A DNA stretch of 64,000 nucleotides from UM-FILTER-49-7 sp964599895 (GTDB lineage: Bacteria > Acidobacteriota > Holophagae > Thermotomaculales > Thermotomaculaceae). The position numbers and the translations under genes were made by a program. Under the pieces are notes generated by a model that did no database searches, was not told the origin of the DNA, and saw nothing but the letters and a program-made list of their open reading frames with translations. The DNA is taken from positions 8,138 to 72,137 of the forward strand of contig CAZRHT010000005.1 in assembly GCA_964599895.1 (NCBI GenBank), in the 5' to 3' direction. Each line of letters opens with the position of its first letter. Position 1 is the stretch's first letter. Positions 53,166 through 60,005 of the stretch are shown here, piece after piece.

Positions 53166-53836
53166 TCCCGATTGGCGGTGTTACACCCTTCTCTACGCTG
53201 GATTGCCCCGACAGCATTTCCTGTGTTTTTTATTTTCAGGGATGTCCATTCCGGTGCCCGTATTGCCACAATGTCGAATTTCAAACGGTGAATCCACCTG
53301 CATATAAACTATCGGATTTTGTGGAGTTTCTCTGGCCGCGAAAGGGGTTTCTGGAAACGGTGGTATTCAGTGGGGGAGAACCGCTTCTCTTTCCACAGGA
53401 ACTGAGTGAATTGACAAAACTGGCAGTGGACGAAGGTTTTGAAGTGGCACTGCAGACTTCCGGCTTTGAACCGGAAGTTTTGAAGGAATATGTGACCGAA
53501 TTCCCAGTGAAATGGGTGGGAATTGATCTGAAGGCGGGACTGCAGGATTATTGCCTTGCCACAGGTGTTAAGCAGAACTATTTCTTGCAAGTGGCAAAGA
53601 GCATTCATGCCCTGAAGGATTCTGGGATACCGTTTGAGGTAAGGACCACCATTTTCCCGGAACTTCTGGAAGGAGGCAGGCTGGAGTCACTGTTGAAAAG
53701 CGCACAGAATCTGGGAGTGGAGAAGACTGTGTGGCAGGTATACTGCCAAAATGGAAGGCCGGATCCGGATGTTAAAGAAAGGGTTGTTGAGTTTGTCCAT
53801 GAGGGAAGACTTGAAGCCTTTGTCCATGTACGGTAG
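53123..53836 (+). CDS. nrdG: Anaerobic ribonucleotide-reductase activating protein
   Basis: A 237-residue radical-SAM activase. The cluster motif is GCPFRCPYCHN (C-x3-C-x2-C, about 38-48), with FSGGEPLLFPQ and a VRTTIFPELL segment typical of NrdG/pyruvate-formate-lyase activase types. It creates the glycyl radical on NrdD. It overlaps nrdD by 43 bases, an unusually long but productive overlap, with AAGGA before the start. Confidence 0.94.
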   Translation: MFHGTGSTTAGRTVVPIGGVTPFSTLDCPDSISCVFYFQGCPFRCPYCHNVEFQTVNPPAYKLSDFVEFLWPRKGFLETVVFSGGEPLLFPQELSELTKLAVDEGFEVALQTSGFEPEVLKEYVTEFPVKWVGIDLKAGLQDYCLATGVKQNYFLQVAKSIHALKDSGIPFEVRTTIFPELLEGGRLESLLKSAQNLGVEKTVWQVYCQNGRPDPDVKERVVEFVHEGRLEAFVHVR

Positions 53837-53876
53837 ACTGTCTCCCTGGCGGAGGATCCTCTGACTGGAGGCGGAT

Positions 53877-54692
53877 TTGATAGAATTTGTCGGTAGTGAC
53901 ATCGGCGGCACATTAACGGACAAGAACGGAGAAATCAGTTCCCGAACAATAGACGTTGTATCCCGGCTCCCGGTTCCGTTCTGTCTCGTGACCGGATTCA
54001 ACCGCCACGTTGCCTTTCGGTACCAGGCTCAATTCAAGTCCGAAAAGCTTTATCTTATCGCACAGAACGGGAGTTTTGCATATCGGAACAGGGAACTTCT
54101 TTTCTCAAACCTGCTGGATGCATCGCTTGTGACTGATATTGTCACTTTCATTCTCAGTGCCGGCTGTGTCGCCCGGGTGTTCTGTTCCGACAATAACGTG
54201 TATTGCTTTGTTCCGGATGGTTACGACCGGAAAATTCGCCGCTGGGATGAACCGATTTATCATTTTTTCAGCCGGCCGGTTTCGGAAATTCCAACGGAAG
54301 TGATCCAGGTCGGAATATTTGAACCGGTAGAAATTATCCAAGAACTAATGGAGTCGGCGATAGCGACATTCGGTGAAGTGTGCATGGAAGGGCCATTGCT
54401 CTATGGGACGCATCAATGGCTGGAATTCAACCATCCAGAGGCAAAAAAGCAGATTGCTTTCCCCCGGTTGCTGGCCATGCTTGGCATTTCACCGGATAAC
54501 TCCATGTACTGCGGGGATAACTACAATGACCTGCCATTGCTGCAAAGGGTGGGGTATCCGGTTGCGGTGGGAGATTCCGTACCGGAAGTACGTGAGGTGG
54601 CATGGAAAGTGACGTCAGCGGGATTTGACGACGGTATCGCTGAATTCCTCGCCCGGGAATTTAATCTGAAGACAGGAAGAAACGATGAATAA
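53877..54692 (+). CDS. HAD-superfamily hydrolase, Cof-like, with altered motif I
   Basis: A 271-residue Cof/MPGP-type HAD protein with motif IV CGDNYNDLPLL and motif III lysine in HPEAKKQ. Motif I reads SDIGGTLTD: the nucleophile Asp is present, but the second Asp of the usual DxD is Gly. That Asp is the general acid/base, so ordinary phosphatase activity would be impaired. A TTG start at 53877 has GGAGGCGG before it. It overlaps the PHP gene by eight bases. Confidence 0.85.
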   Translation: MIEFVGSDIGGTLTDKNGEISSRTIDVVSRLPVPFCLVTGFNRHVAFRYQAQFKSEKLYLIAQNGSFAYRNRELLFSNLLDASLVTDIVTFILSAGCVARVFCSDNNVYCFVPDGYDRKIRRWDEPIYHFFSRPVSEIPTEVIQVGIFEPVEIIQELMESAIATFGEVCMEGPLLYGTHQWLEFNHPEAKKQIAFPRLLAMLGISPDNSMYCGDNYNDLPLLQRVGYPVAVGDSVPEVREVAWKVTSAGFDDGIAEFLAREFNLKTGRNDE

Positions 54693-55530
54693 AGTTGATC
54701 TACATACCCATTCCACTGCTTCTGATGGCTCTGAAGTACCGGAAAAACTCCCTTTTTTAGCTAAAGATACGGGCCTTTCCGCTATTGCATTGACAGACCA
54801 TGATACTGTGGATGGACTGGATCCTTTCCTCACTGCCTGCAAGAAGGCCGGGGTCGAGGGTGTCGGAGGTATTGAAATCAGCAGCAGATGGCATTTTCCC
54901 TGCGAAGTTCATCTGCTGGGTTATTTCGTGGAAACAAAAAATGTTGAGTTCTGCAGGCGGCTGGAATTTCTGCAGCAGGCCCGGGAGGATCGGAATGCCC
55001 TGATGATCCGAAAACTTCAATCCATGGGTATTGATGTAACGCTGGAAGAATGGCAGAAAGCGGCTGGTGGTGAAATTGTGGGGCGACCTCATCTGGCGCA
55101 TCTGTTGATAAAAAAGGGAGTATGCCGGGATATGCGGGAAGTGTTTGGCAAGTATATCGGGACAGATGGCATTGCCTTCGTCCCGAAGGAAAAACTGACA
55201 ACGGTTGAGGCGGTGCGGTTTCTTCGGGAATTCTCGGTAGCACCGGTGCTGGCCCATCCTGGCCTGTTGAAATTGGATACTGCGGCACTTCGGAATTTCC
55301 TGAACGAATTAAAGGACAATGGTCTGGTTGGAATGGAGTGCATTCATTCTGACCACGACGAGAAAACAACGAGAAAGCTGCTGGAACTGGCATTCAGACT
55401 GGAGCTCGCACCAACGGGGGGCTCTGATTTCCACGGAACGCCGAAGCCCCATGTTCATCTGGGAGTTCCGGAGGTGCCTTTCAGTTATCTCTCCGGGCTC
55501 ACAGAAGCTTTTTCCCGTAACAATAAGTAA
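54685..55530 (+). CDS. PHP-domain phosphoesterase (RNase AM/TrpH-like)
   Basis: A 281-residue PHP-domain protein: DLHTHSTASDGS, ALTDHDTVDG, GIEISSRW and a C-terminal GGSDFHG, the metal-ligand set. The family includes RNase AM (formerly TrpH/YciV), a 5'-3' exonuclease that also hydrolyses nucleoside 3',5'-bisphosphates. Adjacent to the HAD gene with an eight-base overlap; nucleotide salvage after RNA turnover is a fair guess. No polymerase domain is attached. Confidence 0.88.
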   Translation: MNKVDLHTHSTASDGSEVPEKLPFLAKDTGLSAIALTDHDTVDGLDPFLTACKKAGVEGVGGIEISSRWHFPCEVHLLGYFVETKNVEFCRRLEFLQQAREDRNALMIRKLQSMGIDVTLEEWQKAAGGEIVGRPHLAHLLIKKGVCRDMREVFGKYIGTDGIAFVPKEKLTTVEAVRFLREFSVAPVLAHPGLLKLDTAALRNFLNELKDNGLVGMECIHSDHDEKTTRKLLELAFRLELAPTGGSDFHGTPKPHVHLGVPEVPFSYLSGLTEAFSRNNK

Positions 55531-55555
55531 ACATTCTAAATTCCTTCCATCTGAG

Positions 55556-55572
55556 TGTAGAAAAAAGCCACA
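55556..55572. promoter_or_regulatory. Putative activator site A (17-bp dyad)
   Basis: TGTAG-AAAAAAG-CCACA, an inverted repeat TGTRG-N7-CYACA. It lies about 170 bases upstream of the sigma-54 -24 element at 55728, a normal enhancer distance. The same dyad recurs at 57283 and 57302. A weaker version, TGAGG-TAAACCT-CTACA, is at 55644-55660. Confidence 0.6.
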
Positions 55573-55727
55573 TGCGAAGAGAAATTCAACACATACAGGA
55601 ACTGTAAGAAAAAGAAAAGGAAAGACCTCTGTAGACAGGACACTGAGGTAAACCTCTACATGAGTGACGCCCCCTGGCAGCTGCCTAAAAATGGGTAAAC
55701 TGCTGAAAAACCATAAGTAATGAACCC

Positions 55728-55743
55728 TGGCATCATCCTTGCT
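55728..55743 (+). promoter_or_regulatory. Sigma-54 promoter P1
   Basis: TGGCAT-N5-TTGCT with GG (55729-55730) and GC (55741-55742) exactly ten bases apart, the invariant sigma-54 spacing. Predicted transcription start near 55753, just before the ribosome site of the gene at 55768. Confidence 0.75.
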
Positions 55744-55767
55744 TAGTATATTGACAGGAGGTGTGAG

Positions 55768-56601
55768 ATGACGAGCTTATTGGTGGCATTTATGTTTCTG
55801 GGTTGTTTCCTGATGATTCGGGAATCAAGCCATCATGGAACAGGCCGCAACCTGAATGGGTTCCCCGGGGGTGTCCCGGATGTGGAAGGACTGAAAGAAG
55901 TCTTTCCGAACCTGCCTCCGGATCGTCGGGTTTGTCGGTATTATTTTGGAAATCAGTCGGGAGCGCCTGTTTACTGCGAAAATGAATATGATTGCGCTGC
56001 CTGCCATATCCATCGAAAGATGATGGCGGCAGGGTTGGAACAGATGGAAAACCTGAAGTGTGGACCGAAAGTGGCGGGAATCGCGTTCCCGTTGGATCGG
56101 TATTATCACCGGGGCCATTTGTGGGCGCGGCCGGAACGAAATGGTTACGTTCGAATCGGTTTGGATGGGCTGGCTTCGCGGATGGTTGGGCTGGCTGCTG
56201 GGGTTCATATGTCGGACATTGGAGAAATGCTGGAACAGGGAGAATGCGGGCTTTCAGTCGCTCGTCTGGATGGAAAGACACTTCCTTTTCTGGCGCCGAT
56301 GTCAGGGGAAGTCATGGCAATAAACTCTCGCATGAAAGAGGACCTGGCTGATCCCGAAAAAATCGGAGAAAGCTGGGCAATGGTCATCAAGCCGTTTGCA
56401 TTGAGCCGTGAGTTTCAGAATCTTTTGTTTGGAATGGAGGCGGTAAAGTGGTTCCGATACGAAATGGACGCGCTAATCAAGATGGCATCCAGGCAGTATG
56501 ATGAATTTGAGTTTGCAGCTGATGGTGGTACGTTGAATGTTGAAAACCTCAGTGATTTTCCATGGGACGAATTTGTAACAAACTTTTTGTTGTCAGCGTA
56601 A
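55768..56601 (+). CDS. Membrane-anchored glycine-cleavage-H-like protein without lipoyl lysine
   Basis: A 277-residue protein with an N-terminal transmembrane helix (about 3-17, followed by positive charge), a cysteine motif (Cys56, Cys70 and CAACH at 76-80) and a domain that follows glycine-cleavage H protein: YYHRGHLWARPERNGYVRIG (like HEWV...VGIT), then APMSGEVMAIN (like SPVSGEVVEVN) and ESWAMVIKP. At the lipoyl-lysine position (ESVKA in H protein) it reads LSVAR, so it should not be lipoylated. The C-terminal region has FAADGG, which resembles the motif of the small peptides downstream. H-like proteins with a Cys4 motif exist near redox genes in other anaerobes; function is unknown. First gene after sigma-54 promoter P1; GGAGG ribosome site. 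Confidence 0.7.
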   Translation: MTSLLVAFMFLGCFLMIRESSHHGTGRNLNGFPGGVPDVEGLKEVFPNLPPDRRVCRYYFGNQSGAPVYCENEYDCAACHIHRKMMAAGLEQMENLKCGPKVAGIAFPLDRYYHRGHLWARPERNGYVRIGLDGLASRMVGLAAGVHMSDIGEMLEQGECGLSVARLDGKTLPFLAPMSGEVMAINSRMKEDLADPEKIGESWAMVIKPFALSREFQNLLFGMEAVKWFRYEMDALIKMASRQYDEFEFAADGGTLNVENLSDFPWDEFVTNFLLSA

Positions 56602-56619
56602 AGCTGAGAGGAGGATGAA

Positions 56620-56814
56620 ATGGTTGTCTTACTGGTTATATTGACTTTTGTGATACTACTGGCGGTCGGAATAATTATGGAACGCCGGGAGAATCGGGAG
56701 CGTCAGGAGGCAAGGGGTTTGCGTCGGATGGCTCAACAGGCCGTATTTGCTCAGGATGGTGGAGAACCCATTGACAAAGAAAAGGCCCACGAAGAGGTGG
56801 AAAAAGATGCCTGA
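56620..56814 (+). CDS. Tiny membrane peptide 1, VFAQDGGE family
   Basis: A 64-residue peptide. A hydrophobic helix (about 2-20) is followed by a very basic segment (ERRENRERQEARGLRR), which by the positive-inside rule places the tail in the cytoplasm. The tail has VFAQDGGEP and an acidic, charged end. Peptides at 56826 and 57544 share the helix start, the charged hinge and FAQDGGE. The start is supported by GGAGGATGAA. I know of no described family. It lies 18 bases after the H-like gene, so is probably in the same transcript. Confidence 0.65.
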   Translation: MVVLLVILTFVILLAVGIIMERRENRERQEARGLRRMAQQAVFAQDGGEPIDKEKAHEEVEKDA

Positions 56815-56825
56815 GGGGGCGTGAT

Positions 56826-57107
56826 ATGGTTGCACTACTGGTACTGTTTGCCATCGTAGCCTGTCTCGTTGCGGATGGAATTGTAGTGGCTTTGCGGGAG
56901 AAAGAGGTGGTGGCTGAAAGGGACCGAAAACTTGTGCCGATGGAAAGCATGGTATTTGCCCAGGATGGTGGTGAATCCAGGGAGTTTGAAGATGAGAAAG
57001 AGCGGAATATCCCCTGGGAGGATGTAGAATCAGGGGAAGGAGCCAAGTTCAAGCCTGACTCTAAGCTTAAGTCCAGAAAAGATTGGGGAAAAGGTAGAAA
57101 AGGCTGA
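56826..57107 (+). CDS. Tiny membrane peptide 2, VFAQDGGE family
   Basis: A 93-residue relative of the peptides at 56620 and 57544. It starts MVALLVLFAIVACLVADG, has a charged hinge (REKEVVAERDRK) and the segment ESMVFAQDGGE. Its tail is longer and ends in lysine- and glycine-rich sequence that may be a decayed copy of the hexamer repeat (about 57043-57073), encoding KFKPDSKLKSRKD. It follows peptide 1 by 11 bases. No function is known. Confidence 0.65.
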   Translation: MVALLVLFAIVACLVADGIVVALREKEVVAERDRKLVPMESMVFAQDGGESREFEDEKERNIPWEDVESGEGAKFKPDSKLKSRKDWGKGRKG

Positions 57108-57282
57108 GTTTTTTCTAATACAGAATCCACTTACAATGGCCACGCTGGAGCCAGTCTCACATTCACTTGCACTCCTCAAGGTGCAAGTTCTTCCCGCAGG
57201 GTAGTAAAATATGATAAAATGTCTGAATAATGTTCTGGTAACTGCCCACCTTAAAGCATTCAGAATCAATCAGAAGACAAAG

Positions 57283-57299
57283 TGTGGAAAAATACCACA
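57283..57299. promoter_or_regulatory. Putative activator site B (17-bp dyad)
   Basis: TGTGG-AAAAATA-CCACA, a perfect five-base inverted repeat with a seven-base A-rich centre, the same plan as site A. About 170 bases upstream of the -24 element at 57455. Confidence 0.6.
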
Positions 57300-57301
57300 A
57301 A

Positions 57302-57318
57302 TGTGGAAAAACACTACA
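57302..57318. promoter_or_regulatory. Putative activator site C (17-bp dyad)
   Basis: TGTGG-AAAAACA-CTACA, next to site B with 19 bases from start to start, close to two helical turns. Paired enhancer dyads are typical for NtrC-family activators. Confidence 0.6.
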
Positions 57319-57454
57319 GAATACCTAAATAACTGAAAAATAAGATAAAAATGAAGTATAGAGGCGTGGACTGATGTGAAATGCAACAAGGGCCTTTATT
57401 CCTCAAAACTATCAAAAAATATGTAACAAAAACAAAAAAAAGCAGATAGTATTT

Positions 57455-57470
57455 TGGCACAGCAATTGCA
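57455..57470 (+). promoter_or_regulatory. Sigma-54 promoter P2
   Basis: TGGCAC-AGCAA-TTGCA, a full match to the sigma-54 consensus, with GG (57456-57457) and GC (57468-57469) ten bases apart. It lies about 75 bases before peptide 3. Confidence 0.82.
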
Positions 57471-57543
57471 CAATAAGTGAATGTAAAGTGAAAGCCCGAG
57501 GTCACTGAAATGAAAAACGGCGGGAGCCGATAGGAGGCACGAA

Positions 57544-57771
57544 ATGGTTGCTTTGTTAGTCCTTTTTACAATTGTTGGATGTCTGGTAGTGGATTCGATT
57601 GTTCTGTCTGTAAGGGAGCGGAGATCAGTCATGGCTGGCGAGCGGAAACTGGCTGGAGTTGAAAGCATGGTATTTGCACAGGACGGTGGTGAGAAGGTTG
57701 AGAAGGAAGTGAAAGATTCCAGTGAGAAGGTGGAAAAGGAAGTGGACGCGAAGCTTGAGAAAGGAGATTGA
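57544..57771 (+). CDS. Tiny membrane peptide 3, VFAQDGGE family
   Basis: A 75-residue peptide with MVALLVLFTIVGCLVVDS helix, a basic hinge (VRERRSVMAGERK) and ESMVFAQDGGE, then a lysine/glutamate heptad-like tail. The first 45 residues closely match peptide 2. It is directly downstream of sigma-54 promoter P2 and before the electron-transfer genes. Ribosome site TAGGAGG. Role unknown. Confidence 0.7.
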   Translation: MVALLVLFTIVGCLVVDSIVLSVRERRSVMAGERKLAGVESMVFAQDGGEKVEKEVKDSSEKVEKEVDAKLEKGD

Positions 57772-57831
57772 CAATTTTCGAGATAGCTTGAGAGCATGTG
57801 AAATTCGGAACCGGGGAATATAGCAGTCTGA

Positions 57832-57861
57832 TTGGAAAGAGGCTCCGAATTTGTGTATAAT
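57832..57861 (+). promoter_or_regulatory. Possible sigma-70 promoter before the ferredoxin gene
   Basis: TTGGAA (57832-57837), 18 bases, perfect TATAAT (57856-57861). It would give the HybA/HybB-like pair basal expression independent of sigma-54. A small hairpin (AGGCCG/CGGCCT) follows in the leader near 57946-57964. Confidence 0.45.
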
Positions 57862-58008
57862 AAAACCAGTGCGTATCCGGTATAACATCAAAAGCAATGA
57901 TCGACAAACAGTTCATCTCCCGTTTCCCAGAGGAGGAAGACTTGAAAGGCCGAATATCCGGCCTAACTTATACGGAAGATGAATAAGCATTAAGACAAGG
58001 AGTATTCA

Positions 58009-58806
58009 ATGCCCAAAGCCATGCTGGTGGACATTACAGAATGCGTAGGGTGCGGCGTCTGTTCAGAAGCCTGCAAGAAGGAGCAGAAGCTTCCGGGACC
58101 CGTGGGGAAGAAACGTGATTGGGAGAACTATACGGTTCTTCGCGAGGAAGGCGACGAGGTCTATGTAAGGGAACTGTGTATGCATTGCACGGATCCCAGT
58201 TGTGCCTCAGCCTGTCCTGTAAGTGCACTGCACAAAACACCGGAAGGTCCGGTTGTTTACGATTTTGACCTCTGCATCGGCTGTCGTTATTGCATGATAG
58301 CATGCCCCTACAATGTTCCGAAATATGAGTGGCAGAAGCCGATTCCAAGGATACGGAAATGCATCATGTGCTATGACACCAGGGTTCATAAAGGATTGCC
58401 GACGGCCTGCAGCCAGACCTGTCAGGAAGATGGCGGCGGCGCCACTTATTTCGGCGATCGGGATAAACTGTTGGCTGAAGCCCATCGACGCATCAAGGAA
58501 AATCCGGACACCTATGCTCCCCATGTTTACGGGGAACACGAGGTTGGCGGAACAAATGTAATGTTTCTCGCACCAAAGGATCGGCCGTTTGAATCCCTTC
58601 ATTTCGACACAAAATTGGGAGTTCAGGCGTTACCTGAATTGACATGGCAAGTACTCAACAAAATTCCGATGATTGTTCCGGTTTGGGCTACTTTCCTGAC
58701 CGGAATGTGGTGGTTAAACAACCGGAAAGAAGAAGTAGATGAGAATGAAGGTTCAAAGAAAATTAGAGAGGAAAGAGAAAAAGGAAAGGAGGGTGAAAAT
58801 GACTAA
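58009..58806 (+). CDS. HybA-like four-[4Fe-4S] ferredoxin, membrane tailed
   Basis: A 265-residue iron-sulfur protein of the HybA/DmsB type with four cysteine clusters: CVGCGVCSEACKK, CMHCTDPSCASACP, CIGCRYCMIACP and a more irregular CIMCYD...CSQTC. Unlike HybA it has no signal peptide, so it should sit on the cytoplasmic face. A hydrophobic segment (about 220-238) and a charged tail could bind it to the membrane. It overlaps the NrfD-like gene by eight bases, so the two probably form one electron-transfer module between a cytoplasmic donor and quinone. No catalytic subunit is adjacent. Confidence 0.9.
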   Translation: MPKAMLVDITECVGCGVCSEACKKEQKLPGPVGKKRDWENYTVLREEGDEVYVRELCMHCTDPSCASACPVSALHKTPEGPVVYDFDLCIGCRYCMIACPYNVPKYEWQKPIPRIRKCIMCYDTRVHKGLPTACSQTCQEDGGGATYFGDRDKLLAEAHRRIKENPDTYAPHVYGEHEVGGTNVMFLAPKDRPFESLHFDTKLGVQALPELTWQVLNKIPMIVPVWATFLTGMWWLNNRKEEVDENEGSKKIREEREKGKEGEND

Positions 58807-59953
58807 GCCAAAATTCCGCATTACATTCTGGCGGGTTGTGGCAGCCCTGATCCTGATAGCTGGTGCAGTCGCTACTTTTCAGCGTTTTGTGTACGGTCTG
58901 GGGTATGCGACAAATCTATCGGACGACTTTCCCTGGGGGATCTGGATTGGGTTTGATGTTATTTCCGGTGTAGGTCTCGCGGCAGGTGGTTTCACGATTA
59001 CCGCAATTGTCTATATTTTCAATCTGAAGAAATATCATTGTATTGTTAAACCGACAGTTCTGACAGCTTTCATGGGCTATGCTTTGGTTGGAACCGCACT
59101 CTTGTGGGACCTTGGTAAGTACTATGACATCTGGCATGCACTGGTATATGGGAACCACCGTTCCGCGATGTTTGAGTTGGCGGTGTGCGTGGCAAGTTAC
59201 CTCGGTGTGCTTTTCCTCGAATTTTCATCCATCGCCTTCGGGAAATTCAAGTGGCTGCGAAAGCCGGTTAAGATTCTCAAAAAGGGCTATGTTTTACTGG
59301 TAATTCTCGGTGTGTTGATTTCGACGCTGCATCAGTCATCATTGGGCACATTGTATGTAATTGTTCCTCAGAAATTACATCCATTGTGGTACAGTCGTCT
59401 TTTACCCATATATTTCTTTTTCACATCCATTGGTGCCGGGCTGAGTATGACGGTTGTTGAATCATATCTCAGCTGGCGTGGGATGGGTCATGAAGCTCCC
59501 CTTCCGATTCTGGCTAACCTGGTAAGGGGAATGGTAGTAATCCAGCTGACTTTCTTCGTGGCGATGTTTGAAGGACTGATGGCAGGTCACAAACTGGGCT
59601 ATCTTGTAGACGGTTCTTTTATCTCCATGATGTGGTGGCTGGAAATGGCTTTGTGGGTCTTTATCCCTACGATCATTGCATTTCGGAAGAAGTGGATGAT
59701 GACACGCTTCGGTGTTTTTGCGGCGGGATTTTCGGGTGTCTTGGGATTCCTGATGAACCGCCTCAACGTGTCCATGACTGCATTCCAGTGGTCAGCGAAA
59801 GTGAAATATGTACCCAGCTGGCAGGAAGTGGCAGTGTCCGCATCGTTCGTAGTGGTTTCATTCATCATATTTGCCTATGCGGTTAAGTATTTTGATCTGT
59901 TTGAAGAAGGTTCCCATGAAACTTTGGAGGACTCTGCCGTTAAAGCCGTTTAA
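58799..59953 (+). CDS. HybB/NrfD-family quinone-type membrane protein
   Basis: A 384-residue integral membrane protein of the HybB/NrfD (PsrC) family with about nine to ten helices. The start of the first helices (ITFWRVVAALILIAG, then FPWGIWIGFDVISGVGLAAGG) is typical of HybB. It has conserved LHQSSLGTLYVI and HPLWYSRLLPIYFF segments. Such proteins exchange electrons with quinone and some drive proton transfer. The ATG at 58799 is chosen for GGAGGGTGAAA; a start at 58739 would overlap too far. It ends in a terminator. Confidence 0.92.
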   Translation: MTKPKFRITFWRVVAALILIAGAVATFQRFVYGLGYATNLSDDFPWGIWIGFDVISGVGLAAGGFTITAIVYIFNLKKYHCIVKPTVLTAFMGYALVGTALLWDLGKYYDIWHALVYGNHRSAMFELAVCVASYLGVLFLEFSSIAFGKFKWLRKPVKILKKGYVLLVILGVLISTLHQSSLGTLYVIVPQKLHPLWYSRLLPIYFFFTSIGAGLSMTVVESYLSWRGMGHEAPLPILANLVRGMVVIQLTFFVAMFEGLMAGHKLGYLVDGSFISMMWWLEMALWVFIPTIIAFRKKWMMTRFGVFAAGFSGVLGFLMNRLNVSMTAFQWSAKVKYVPSWQEVAVSASFVVVSFIIFAYAVKYFDLFEEGSHETLEDSAVKAV

Positions 59954-59961
59954 ATTTGAAT

Positions 59962-59991
59962 GGGACGCTCCGGTTTGGGGCGTCCTTTTTT
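59962..59991 (+). terminator. Terminator after the NrfD-like gene
   Basis: Stem GGACGCTCC/GGGGCGTCC (nine pairs, one T-G) with a five-base loop and six T residues. It separates the electron-transfer genes from the two-component genes. Confidence 0.85.
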
Positions 59992-60005
59992 AAAGGGGGG
60001 TTCTC

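Larger units (their letters stand above)
57108..57543. other. Regulatory gap between peptides 2 and 3
   Basis: This 436-base gap has no convincing gene. It contains an eight-base-pair hairpin ACTTGCAC/GTGCAAGT at 57165-57188 (possible terminator for the first unit, although its T-run is weak), two 17-bp dyads at 57283 and 57302, and a sigma-54 promoter at 57455. It is AT-rich around the dyads. Confidence 0.6.

Noticed and set aside
55951..56010. CAACH in the H-like protein as c-heme site
   Set aside because: Membrane topology (positive charge after the helix) suggests a cytoplasmic location, and the wider Cys spacing looks like a metal or redox Cys4 motif, so heme is not claimed.
55768..57771. 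Direct functional link between the H-like protein and [FeFe]-hydrogenase maturation
   Set aside because: H protein takes part in maturation elsewhere, but this one lacks the lipoyl lysine and is in a different regulatory unit 9 kb from hydF.
57897..57986. 29-codon frame before the ferredoxin gene
   Set aside because: No ribosome site before its ATG, and no similarity to the FAQDGGE peptides. It lies in the presumed leader.
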